DNA of 64,000 nucleotides from Streptomyces sp. WP-1. Its GTDB lineage: Bacteria; Actinomycetota; Actinomycetes; Streptomycetales; Streptomycetaceae. The stretch spans positions 4,402,001-4,466,000 of the forward strand of contig NZ_CP123923.1 in NCBI RefSeq assembly GCF_030450125.1, given 5' to 3'. The notes under the pieces were generated by a model. That model saw only the letters and a program-made list of their open reading frames with translations, was not told the DNA's origin and searched no databases. Below are positions 53,900 through 61,957 of the stretch, piece after piece. Numbering within the stretch: position 1 is the first letter of the stretch; every line of letters starts with the position of its first letter. The position numbers and the translations under genes are program-made.

Positions 53900-55087
53900 C
53901 TAGTCGACGTCCACCGGGCCGTCGTCCGACTTCTTCTCGCGGCGGGCGCTGAGCTGGAGCAGCCTGTTGTCCCGGGACTGCTGCTCGGAGCGGTCGCCGT
54001 CGGAGTCCTGGCCGCCGAGGTTCTGGCGGACCGAGTCCAGGATGGTCAGACCCTGGGAGACCAGGCCGGCCGCGATCTCGCCGAGGCCGTCCGCGCCGTT
54101 CAGGACGTTGACGTTGGCGCCCGCCAGACCGCCGGCCGCCTCCTTCACGATCTGCGGCAGCTGGTCGATCAGCATCCGGTCCAGCGCGACCCGGTCGTAC
54201 GACGCCGCCGCCTCCGCCTGGATCTTCATCCGCTGGGCCTCGGCCGCCGCGAGGATCCTGACCCGCTCGGCCTCCGCCTCCGCGGGCTTGACGACCTCGG
54301 ACACCAGCTGCTTCTGCCGCAGCAGGGCCTGCCGCTCGGCCAACTCCGTCTGCGCGTCCAGCACTTCCTGCTGGGCGTGCGCCTGCGCCAGCGGACCGGC
54401 CTGCGCCGCCTGGGCCTGCGCCCGGTCCACCTCGGCCGAGTACTCGGCCTTGACGACGGCGGTCTTCCGGGCGTACTCCGCCTGCCGGCGGGCCGCCTCC
54501 TGCTCCGCCTCCACCGCGGCCTGCGTGGCCTGCGCCTGGGCGATCTGCGCCTGGCGCTGGATGGCCGCCTTGTGCGGGGCGGACATCGCGTCGATGTAAC
54601 CGGTGTCCCCGTCGTCGATCGACTGGATCTGGAGCGAGTCCACGATCAGGCCGATCTTGGCCATCTCCGTCTTGGAGGTGTCCAGCACCTCGGCGGCCAG
54701 CTTCTGCCGCTCGGTGACGATCTCCTCGACCGTCATCGAGCCGATGATGGCGCGCAGATGACCGGCGAAGATCCGGCCGGTCAGCACCGACATCTGGTCC
54801 TGGTCGGACAGGAAGCGCTGACCGGCGTTGATGATGCTCTCGGCGTCATTGCCGACCTTGAAGGCGATGACGGCGCGCACATGCAGGGCGATGCCCTGCT
54901 TGGTCACACAGGTCTCGGTGACCTCCGACTCGCACATCGCGAGCGAGAGGAAGCGGGTCTTGCGGAAGAACGGCACCACGAACTTGCCGTGGCCCGTCAC
55001 CACTCGGAACGGCGCGCCCCCCAGTCCCCGTCGTCCGCCCGAGATCAACATCGCCTCGTCCGGCGCGGGTACGCGGTATCCGAACAT
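53900..55087 (-). CDS. Flotillin/SPFH-domain protein
   Basis: 395 aa. SPFH (PHB) domain about residues 20-190 (VVTGHGKFVVPFFRKTRFLS, TCVTKQGIALHVRAVIAFKV, EEIVTERQKLAAEVLDTSKT), then a long coiled coil rich in A/Q/E (QAQIAQAQATQAAVEAEQEA, AQAQAAQAGPLAQ). No clear N-terminal membrane helix; membrane contact may be via the SPFH domain. It likely forms an oligomeric lipid-domain scaffold. It follows the small gene at 55101 by 13 bp. Confidence 0.9.
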   Translation of the reverse strand: MFGYRVPAPDEAMLISGGRRGLGGAPFRVVTGHGKFVVPFFRKTRFLSLAMCESEVTETCVTKQGIALHVRAVIAFKVGNDAESIINAGQRFLSDQDQMSVLTGRIFAGHLRAIIGSMTVEEIVTERQKLAAEVLDTSKTEMAKIGLIVDSLQIQSIDDGDTGYIDAMSAPHKAAIQRQAQIAQAQATQAAVEAEQEAARRQAEYARKTAVVKAEYSAEVDRAQAQAAQAGPLAQAHAQQEVLDAQTELAERQALLRQKQLVSEVVKPAEAEAERVRILAAAEAQRMKIQAEAAASYDRVALDRMLIDQLPQIVKEAAGGLAGANVNVLNGADGLGEIAAGLVSQGLTILDSVRQNLGGQDSDGDRSEQQSRDNRLLQLSARREKKSDDGPVDVD

Positions 55088-55100
55088 TTTCTCGTACTCC

Positions 55101-55352
55101 TCAGCAGGCGTCGACGGCGTCGCCGCCGAGCGCGTCCAATGGATCGGCCCACTCGATGACGCCGACCTCGCGGCATCCCCGTGATTCGATCACGAGGACC
55201 GTCGAACCCGGCGGCAGGGGATCCTCCGACCAGGCGAGGAACGTCTCGGAGCCACCCCGGACCCGGACCAGCACCTCGCCGGGTCCCGCGGATCCACGTG
55301 TTCCGATGAGGACCTTCCCCGTACAGCCGATCACGGCCTCGTCCTGCGTCAT
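55101..55352 (-). CDS. Small NfeD-like protein, flotillin partner (hypothetical)
   Basis: 83 aa from ATG 55352 with GAGGAGG ~11 nt upstream. Predominantly beta (VIGCTGKVLIGTRGSAGPGE, VLVRVRGGSETFLAWSED, GSTVLVIESRGCREVGVIEW), compatible with the soluble OB fold of NfeD C-termini, which are linked to flotillins in many bacteria. It is upstream of the flotillin with 13 bp between them and is probably co-transcribed. A longer frame to 56225 is spurious. Confidence 0.7.
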   Translation of the reverse strand: MTQDEAVIGCTGKVLIGTRGSAGPGEVLVRVRGGSETFLAWSEDPLPPGSTVLVIESRGCREVGVIEWADPLDALGGDAVDAC

Positions 55353-55429
55353 CACCGGCCGTCCTCCTCGCGCTGGCCCCAGGATTCCGACGATAGCCCT
55401 CCTCGGCCCGTGCACCAACGGGCAGGAGG

Positions 55430-57511
55430 TCACAGCACGTGCACGGACTCCGCGAGCTGTCCGGGCAGGGGCGCCGTGTGGGTCACCAGGAGGCCGGAAA
55501 CGGCACGGGTGAGGGCCACGTACAGCCGCCGCAGGCCCGTCCGCTCGTCCGGTTCGCCGTCGACCACCGCCCGCGGCTCGTCCAGCACCACGTAGTCGTA
55601 CTCCAGACCCTTGGCGAGCGAGGCCGGCACCAGGGTCAGCCGGGTCTCGCGGGTCGTCTCCTCGCCCGGTGCGAGGAAGCCGATCCCGGCCGCGGTCAGC
55701 GCCTCGGCCAGCGCGGGGATCCGGGCGTCGGCGGCGATCAGACCGGTCGAGCCCTCGTTGCCCAGCAACTCCTCGCAAGCGGCGACGATTTCGTCCGTGC
55801 CCTCGACCGCGCGGACCTCGAAGAAGCCCGGGTTCTCCCGGACGGAGGCGACCGGGGTCAGGCCCGGCGCGATGTGCGGGAGCAGCCGGGAGGCGTACGT
55901 GATGACATCGGTCGGCACCCGGAAACCGGCCGTCAATTCCTCGATCACGCCCTCCTGTTTGCCCAGGTGGGCCAGTGCCTCGTCCCAACTCCGCGTCGCC
56001 CAGGGCGTGGTGCCCTGCGCCAGGTCGCCGAGGACGGTCGCGCTGCCCGTGGTGCAGCGGCGGCCCACCGCCCGGTACTGCATGGGGGAGAGGTCCTGCG
56101 CCTCGTCCAGGACCACATGGCCGAGCGAGTGGGTGCGCTGGATCAGGTCGGTGGCCTCGTCGATCAGCACCGCGTCCGCGGCGGACCACTTGGCCGACTT
56201 CACGCCGCGGACCGGCCTGGCCCACAGGATCGTCTTCCGCTCGTCCTCGTCCAGGATCCCGGCCGCGTGCTCGGCCAGGAACTCCGGCTCGGTGAGCAGC
56301 CGCAGCACCAGTTTCGCCGGGTCGACCACGGGCCAGATCGCCTTCACGGCCGCCTTCACCGCGCTGTTGCGCGCCACCGCGTCCTGCACCCGGTCGTCCG
56401 GGGCCTCCCCGGCCCGCTCCATCTGCACCAGCACCGCGTGCGCGATCCGCTGCGGCAGGGCCTCGCGGGCGGCGCCGTACCGGATCTCCCGGTCGAGCAA
56501 CTGCCGTACCAGTTCCTCCAGTTCGTACGCCGGCACCCGCCAGCGCCGGGAGCCGCGCACGACCACGACCGGTTCCGTCGGGAGGGTCACGTACGAGTAC
56601 AGGGCCCGGCGCAGCACCTCGGCCATCCGGGCGTCGCCCTTGATCACCGCGGCGGGGGCCTCGTCCGTGCCGCGCACCTCCACCTGAGCCACCAGGTCGT
56701 CCACGGTGGCCTGCTGCACGGACAGCTCGCCCAGCGCGGGCAGCACCTGCTCGATGTAGTGCAGGAAGGACTTGTTCGGGCCGATGACGAGCGTGCCGGT
56801 GCGGGCCAGGCGCTCGCGGTGCGCGTACAGCAGGTACGCCACCCGGTGCAGGCCGACGGCGGTCTTCCCGGTGCCGGGGCCGCCCTGGACGCAGACGGTG
56901 CCGCCGAGCCCGCTGCGGACGATCTCGTCCTGCTCCGGCTGGATGGTGGCGACGATGTCCCGCATCGGGCCGACGCGCGGCCGCTCGATCTCCCGCTGGA
57001 GCAGCTTGCTGGTGGTGGCCGCCTCGGCCGGGTCGGACAGCCGCTCGTCCTCGTACGCGGTCAGGTCCCCGCCGGTGTAGCCGAAGCGGCGGCGCAGCCC
57101 GATGTCCATCGGGTCCTTCTTGGACGCCCGGTAGAACGGCTGGGAGACCGGCGCGCGCCAGTCGATGACCATGGGGTCGCCGTCGGCGTCGTGCACATGC
57201 CGCCGCCCGATGTAGAACTGCTCGCCCGACGCCCCCTCGGCCCGGTCCTCGCCGGGAGCGTGCAGGTAGTCGAGCCGGCCGAAGAACAGCGGGGTGTCGC
57301 TGAGGTCGGCCAGCGCCTTGATCCGGTCGTCGATCTGGCGGCCGAGTACCGCCGCGTTGACCCAGTTCGCCGTGACGTCCCGGATGTCCAGCGCCTCCAC
57401 GTCCTCCCGCATGGCACGCAGCGCGGCCCGCGAGTCGGCGAGGTGCGAACGCTCCCGGGAGAGCGGGTCCCCTGCGGGGTCGATGGCCTGTTCCTGGGCG
57501 TGCGTGGACAA
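55430..57511 (-). CDS. HelD/HelR-type RNA polymerase-associated helicase
   Basis: 693 aa from TTG 57511 (read as Met, then STHAQEQ) with GGAGG 8 nt upstream. UvrD-like motor: Walker A GGPGTGKTAVGLHRVAYLL, then LGHVVLDEAQDLSPMQYRAV (Walker B), LRRLYVALTRA. The N-terminal coiled region (SRERSHLADSRAALRAMRED) would enter the polymerase secondary channel. HelD recycles stalled RNA polymerase; the Streptomyces relative HelR can displace rifampicin. The sequence does not decide which. Confidence 0.85.
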   Translation of the reverse strand: MSTHAQEQAIDPAGDPLSRERSHLADSRAALRAMREDVEALDIRDVTANWVNAAVLGRQIDDRIKALADLSDTPLFFGRLDYLHAPGEDRAEGASGEQFYIGRRHVHDADGDPMVIDWRAPVSQPFYRASKKDPMDIGLRRRFGYTGGDLTAYEDERLSDPAEAATTSKLLQREIERPRVGPMRDIVATIQPEQDEIVRSGLGGTVCVQGGPGTGKTAVGLHRVAYLLYAHRERLARTGTLVIGPNKSFLHYIEQVLPALGELSVQQATVDDLVAQVEVRGTDEAPAAVIKGDARMAEVLRRALYSYVTLPTEPVVVVRGSRRWRVPAYELEELVRQLLDREIRYGAAREALPQRIAHAVLVQMERAGEAPDDRVQDAVARNSAVKAAVKAIWPVVDPAKLVLRLLTEPEFLAEHAAGILDEDERKTILWARPVRGVKSAKWSAADAVLIDEATDLIQRTHSLGHVVLDEAQDLSPMQYRAVGRRCTTGSATVLGDLAQGTTPWATRSWDEALAHLGKQEGVIEELTAGFRVPTDVITYASRLLPHIAPGLTPVASVRENPGFFEVRAVEGTDEIVAACEELLGNEGSTGLIAADARIPALAEALTAAGIGFLAPGEETTRETRLTLVPASLAKGLEYDYVVLDEPRAVVDGEPDERTGLRRLYVALTRAVSGLLVTHTAPLPGQLAESVHVL

Positions 57512-57748
57512 GGGGGTGCCTCCGGTGGGCCTGCTGCGGGCGGTACGACGGTGACGGGTGTCGCCGTCCGGTTTCCGTCCGGGCGGCAGCTCTCCGGGAG
57601 GGAGGCGGGCAAGAGGGGGGATTTTAGTGAGGGGGTCGGGGGAACGCCAATGGATATTCGCCGGAGCGGGGCGTGGCGGCCCGCGGGCCCTGTCCGGCGC
57701 GGGCCCTGCTCCCGGGGCCGTGGCCGCGCCCGCCCGCCCGGAACAGCA

Positions 57749-57788
57749 CACCGGCCCGTCCGCCCACAGCTGGGCGGACGGGCCGGTG
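57749..57788 (-). terminator. Terminator of the SpaA-domain gene
   Basis: A perfect 18-bp stem (57749-57766 with 57771-57788) with loop CAGC, 19 bp beyond the stop. This is the strongest hairpin in the 57512-57806 gap; the rest of that 295-bp gap holds no gene that I can support. Confidence 0.9.
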
Positions 57789-57806
57789 GCGGTGGTGGTT
57801 ATGGCC

Positions 57807-59657
57807 TCAGTGCTTGCCCTTCTTGTCGTCCGGGCCGTAGCCGTAGCCGTAGCCGTACTCGCCGCCCTCTTCGCGGCGGTTGTTGGTGACGGTGACCGGC
57901 ACCGGGGTGGTGCCGCTCGCCTCGGTCACGGTGAGGGGGCCGAAGACCGGGTTGGCGGGCAGGACGTAGCCGTCCGGTACGGCCGTCTCGCGCAGGTAGT
58001 ACAGGCCGAGGGGGAGATCGCCGAAGGCGCAGTGGCCGGCGGCGTCGGTGGTGCAGGCGGCGCCGGTGCGGGTGTCCGGGTTCGGGCCGGTGGTCTGGAG
58101 GCCGTCCACGCCGTTGGTCTCCCGCCAGGCCTCGAAGACGGCCCCGGCCAGCGGGGCACCGCTCTCCGCGTCCGTCTTGGTCAGCTCGACGGCCCCGGGC
58201 ACCGGCGGCACCGGCGTACGGGTGTCGCGGACGGTGGCCTCGACGCCCGCCGAGGCGTTCTCGGCGCTCAGCGTGAGCGGGCCGAAGACGTCCGGATCGG
58301 GCAGGTCGTAGCCCGCGGGCGCCCCGGTCTCCCGCCAGTAGTAGGTACCGGCCTCGGTCGTGACGGCGCACCGGCCGTCGGCGCCGGTGGTGCAGTCGGT
58401 GACCTGCGTGTCCGGGTCGGTGCCACCGGTCTGGAGGCCGGGGACGCCGTTGGTCTCCCGCCACAGCTGGAACTCGGCGCCCGCCAGGGCCGCTCCCGTC
58501 TCCTCGTCGATCTTGTGGACCCGGACCTCACCGGTCACCGGCGGGGTCGGCGCGCAGTCGGGCAGGTCGCCGTTGAACGGGTACGCGTGGAACTCCTGGC
58601 CGCCGCCCCCGGTCGCGGAACTGGTGTGGGTGAGCGAACCGGTCGTGAAGAAGCGGCCGTTGATGCCGGGCAGGGTGACCGTGGTCATGGACGCCTGGTC
58701 GCCCATCAGGAAGCTGCCCTGCATCTGCCCGGTGCCGGCGAGATCGACGGTCGTGGCGTCGGGGAAGTTCCACAGCAGGCGGTCGCGGTAGGCGTTGAGC
58801 GGGTCGGTGCTGTCGTCGATGCCGCCGCTGTAGGTGCGGACGGTGCGGTTCGCGCCGTAGACGTTGACCAGGACGGTGGCCCCGGCCGGGACGCCGCGGA
58901 AGACGATGCCCTGCTGGGCGCCGTTCGGCCCGGTCAGGTCGAAGTCCACGTCGAAGACCTGGAGCGCGGAGGTGCCGTCGCCGGTGAACACCGTCTGCCC
59001 GCCCTGGTTGACCGCCGTGCCGGTGGGCCGCCGGTGCGCGCCGTCGACGCGGGCGTAGCACCGGCTGGCCGCGGTCAGCTCGTCCCGCAGGGCGGTGTAC
59101 GGCCGCGCCGCCTCCGGGTCGTGCACCAGCCGCCCGGTGACCTGGCCGCTCTCGGTGCCCGCGTAGCGCACGGTGCCCTGCTCGCCGACGAGCCCGCCGG
59201 TGGTGTCCAGGCGCTGGCCGCTCGCGATGGTCACATCGCCGCCGGTGGTCAGGAAGTCCGAGCCGTTCGGCGGGGGCACGCGCGAGCCGACGCCGACGAT
59301 GCCGAGGTTGTACTGGCCGCCGGCGCCCGCCTGCTTCTGCTGGTCGAAGTCGTTCAGGACGACCACCCGGCCCTCGGCCTCGGCGGCCCGGCCGCGCACC
59401 AGGAAGTCATGGCCGACGAAGATGTTGATCGCGGCGTCCCGGCCGGCGATCGGGCCGTTGTTGATGCCGGGGAACGGGTCGGGGCAGCTGCCGGGGACAC
59501 AGGGGCCGAGGCCCCCGGGCAGGGTGGCCGCGGCGGCGGGTACGGCACCGAGGCCGAGGGCGAGCGCGGGCACGGTCGTCGCCACGACGGCCCAGGAGGC
59601 ACCGGTGCCGCCCACACGTGAACACAGCGCCCGCAGGCGCCGGGTGAGGATGCTCAT
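57807..59657 (-). CDS. Secreted choice-of-anchor A / SpaA-domain surface protein
   Basis: 616 aa from ATG 59657 ([11 protein letters not shown]), with a signal peptide ending near AVPAAAA. Choice-of-anchor A domain about 45-370 ([59 protein letters not shown]). Two Cna-B/SpaA-like domains follow ([40 protein letters not shown]; then [40 protein letters not shown]), with the Lys and Glu expected for isopeptide bonds. The tail is [17 protein letters not shown]: no LPxTG and no membrane helix, so anchoring is unclear. Confidence 0.85.
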   Translation of the reverse strand: MSILTRRLRALCSRVGGTGASWAVVATTVPALALGLGAVPAAAATLPGGLGPCVPGSCPDPFPGINNGPIAGRDAAINIFVGHDFLVRGRAAEAEGRVVVLNDFDQQKQAGAGGQYNLGIVGVGSRVPPPNGSDFLTTGGDVTIASGQRLDTTGGLVGEQGTVRYAGTESGQVTGRLVHDPEAARPYTALRDELTAASRCYARVDGAHRRPTGTAVNQGGQTVFTGDGTSALQVFDVDFDLTGPNGAQQGIVFRGVPAGATVLVNVYGANRTVRTYSGGIDDSTDPLNAYRDRLLWNFPDATTVDLAGTGQMQGSFLMGDQASMTTVTLPGINGRFFTTGSLTHTSSATGGGGQEFHAYPFNGDLPDCAPTPPVTGEVRVHKIDEETGAALAGAEFQLWRETNGVPGLQTGGTDPDTQVTDCTTGADGRCAVTTEAGTYYWRETGAPAGYDLPDPDVFGPLTLSAENASAGVEATVRDTRTPVPPVPGAVELTKTDAESGAPLAGAVFEAWRETNGVDGLQTTGPNPDTRTGAACTTDAAGHCAFGDLPLGLYYLRETAVPDGYVLPANPVFGPLTVTEASGTTPVPVTVTNNRREEGGEYGYGYGYGPDDKKGKH

Positions 59658-59797
59658 GCCCGGCATGTTCGCCGGGGCGGGCCGTCGGCGGCGGCGATGA
59701 CACCGGGCTGCGGCGATCATCGCGGCAAGGTCATACGAACGGAGTCGGCCCTTACTCCGCACGGCCGACGGCCGGGAGCAAGGGACGGATGCAGGGG

Positions 59798-59834
59798 GCG
59801 GATGTCGGGGTTGGACCGGGAGCGGATGTCGGGG
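59798..59834. repeat. Two copies of GCGGATGTCGGGG, 24 bp apart
   Basis: 59798-59810 and 59822-59834 in the 291-bp gap upstream of the SpaA-domain gene, followed by looser GGGTGTAGGGGTCGGG copies. Nothing else was recognised in this gap. Confidence 0.5.
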
Positions 59835-59948
59835 ACGGGTGTAGGGGTCGGGCGGGGGTCGGGTCCACCCGCGGGCGGAGGCGGGGGCTCCTGGAAGTGG
59901 ACCCGTGGACCGATACCGCGAAGGGGTTCGGCGTTCCACCATGGAGGC

Positions 59949-60131
59949 ATGAGCGCAGCAACCGTTTCCTCCTCCGCTTCCCGCCCCCCGACCGGAGCCA
60001 CGGCCGTCGACGGCGTCCCGCGCCACCTCCTGGGCAGCGCCCTGCGCGCGCTGAAGGTGTTCGCGCAGGCGGCGTTCGGCGTCGTCATCCTCGGCGAGTA
60101 CGGCGAGGAAGCGGGCATACGCCGGGTGTGA
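59949..60131 (+). CDS. Small conserved protein (60 aa)
   Basis: 60 aa from ATG 59949. A disordered N-terminal third is followed by [20 protein letters not shown] and [16 protein letters not shown], an amphipathic helix set I have seen in Streptomyces. No good ribosome-binding site (GGAGG overlaps the start region). The stop is inside a terminator stem. Function unknown. Confidence 0.5.
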   Translation: MSAATVSSSASRPPTGATAVDGVPRHLLGSALRALKVFAQAAFGVVILGEYGEEAGIRRV

Positions 60132-60151
60132 CGGGCCCGCCCGTCACACCC
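60124..60151. terminator. Bidirectional hairpin between the small gene and xpb
   Basis: A 12-bp stem GGGTGTGACGGG (60124-60135) with CCCGTCACACCC (60140-60151), loop CCCG. The TGA of the small gene lies in the stem. Confidence 0.75.
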
Positions 60152-60178
60152 GCCCCGCCCTGCCCGTCAGCCCGCCGG

Positions 60179-61852
60179 TCAGCCCTCCGTCTCGGACCGG
60201 CCCCGGCCCTCCGCCTCCGCGAGGATCTCGTCCGCGTCCATGATCCGGTAGGCGTAGCCCTGTTCGGCCAGGAAACGCTGGCGGTGGGCGGCGAAGTCCT
60301 GGTCGATGGTGTCGCGGGCCACGACCGAGTAGAAGTGGGCCTGGTGGCCGTCGGCCTTGGGCCGCAGCACCCGGCCGAGCCGCTGGGCCTCCTCCTGGCG
60401 GGAGCCGAAGGTGCCGGACACCTGGACGGCGACCGTGGCCTCGGGCAGGTCGATGGAGAAGTTCGCGACCTTGGACACCACCAGCACATTGATCTCGCCC
60501 TCACGGAAGGCGTCGAAGAGCTTCTCGCGCTGGGCGTTGGAGGTCTCGCCCTTGATGACCGGCGCGTTCAAGTGCTCGCCCAGCTCGTCGAGCTGGTCGA
60601 TGTACTGACCGATCACCAGGATCTGCTGGCCGGCGAACCGGCGGACGATCGCCTCCGTGACCTTCCGCTTGGTGTCCGTGGTGGCACAGAAGCGGTACTT
60701 CTCCTCCGTCTCGGCCGTCGCGTACGCCAGCCGCTCGGACTCCGTCAGGTTCACCCGGACCTCGACGCAGTCGGCGGGCGCGATATAGCCCTGCGCCTCG
60801 ATCTCCTTCCACGGCGCGTCGAACCGCTTGGGACCGATCAGGGAGAACACATCCGACTCACGGCCGTCCTCGCGCACCAGCGTGGCGGTCAGCCCCAGCC
60901 GCCGCCGTGCCTGGAGATCGGCGGTGAACTTGAAGACGGGAGCCGGCAGCAGATGCACCTCGTCGTAGACGATCAGTCCCCAGTCCCGGGAGTCGAACAG
61001 CTCCAGGTGCGGATAGACGCCCTTCCGCTTGGTCGTCAGCACCTGGTAGGTGGCGATGGTGACCGGGCGGATCTCCTTGCGGGTACCGCTGTACTCGCCG
61101 ATCTCGTCCTCGGTCAGCGAGGTCCGCTTCACCAGCTCGTGCTTCCACTGCCGGGCGGAGACCGTGTTGGTCACGAGGATCAGCGTGGTCGACTTCGCCT
61201 CCGCCATGGAGGCCGCGCCCACCAGCGTCTTGCCCGCGCCGCAGGGCAGCACGACGACACCGCTGCCGCCGTGCCAGAAGTTCTCCACGGCCTGCCTCTG
61301 GTACGGCCGCAGGGTCCAGCCGTCCTCGCGCAGGTCGATGGGGTGCGCCTCACCGTCCACGTAGCCCGCGAGGTCCTCGGCCGGCCAGCCCAGCTTGAGC
61401 AGCGTCTGCTTGATCTGCCCGCGCTCGGAGGGGTGCACCACCACGGTGTCCGGGTCGATCCGCGCGCCGACCAGCGGGGCGATCCGCTTGGACTTCAGGA
61501 CCTCCTCCAGCACCGGCCGGTCGGTGGTCGTCAGGACCAGTCCGTGCGCGGGGTGCTTGGAGAGGGTGAGGCGGCCGTAGCGGTCCATCGTCTCGGCGAT
61601 GTCCACGAGCAGCGCGTGCGGCACCGGGTACCGGCTGAACTCCACCAGCGCGTCCACGACCTGCTCCGCGTCATGCCCCGCGGCCCGCGCGTTCCACAGC
61701 CCGAGCGGCGTCACCCGGTAGGTGTGGATGTGCTCGGGCGCCCGCTCCAGCTCGGCGAACGGCGCGATGGCCCGCCGGCAGTCGTCGGCCCGCTCGTGGT
61801 CGACCTCCAGGAGCAGGGTCTTGTCGGACTGGACGATCAGTGGACCGTTCAC
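60179..61852 (-). CDS. XPB/Ssl2-type DNA repair helicase
   Basis: 557 aa from GTG 61852 (VNGPLIVQSDKTLLLEV), AAAGGG upstream; GTG 61861 is an alternative. A damage-recognition-like N-terminal domain is followed by helicase motifs: I PCGAGKTLVGAAS, II VYDEVHLLPA (DEVH), III GLTATLVRED, VI EAQRLGRVLRPK, with a Thumb-like insertion. It should act in nucleotide excision or transcription-linked repair. The next gene is the helicase-associated protein. Confidence 0.92.
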   Translation of the reverse strand: MNGPLIVQSDKTLLLEVDHERADDCRRAIAPFAELERAPEHIHTYRVTPLGLWNARAAGHDAEQVVDALVEFSRYPVPHALLVDIAETMDRYGRLTLSKHPAHGLVLTTTDRPVLEEVLKSKRIAPLVGARIDPDTVVVHPSERGQIKQTLLKLGWPAEDLAGYVDGEAHPIDLREDGWTLRPYQRQAVENFWHGGSGVVVLPCGAGKTLVGAASMAEAKSTTLILVTNTVSARQWKHELVKRTSLTEDEIGEYSGTRKEIRPVTIATYQVLTTKRKGVYPHLELFDSRDWGLIVYDEVHLLPAPVFKFTADLQARRRLGLTATLVREDGRESDVFSLIGPKRFDAPWKEIEAQGYIAPADCVEVRVNLTESERLAYATAETEEKYRFCATTDTKRKVTEAIVRRFAGQQILVIGQYIDQLDELGEHLNAPVIKGETSNAQREKLFDAFREGEINVLVVSKVANFSIDLPEATVAVQVSGTFGSRQEEAQRLGRVLRPKADGHQAHFYSVVARDTIDQDFAAHRQRFLAEQGYAYRIMDADEILAEAEGRGRSETEG

Positions 61853-61957
61853 GCGCGGCACACCCTTTCCACTACGGCCTTCACCGGGACCAAACGTCCA
61901 GTGTGCCCCATCCGGGGACGGTCGCGGCGGGGCGCGGGCCACCGTGACCGTCCCCGC

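Noticed and set aside
55101..56225. 374-aa frame covering the NfeD-like gene
   Set aside because: Most of it is antisense to the helicase; only the last 83 residues have a start with a ribosome-binding site.
57558..59621. Plus-strand open frame over the SpaA-domain gene
   Set aside because: Low-complexity Gly/Val/Ala/Arg composition, no domain; the minus strand has the signal peptide and domains.
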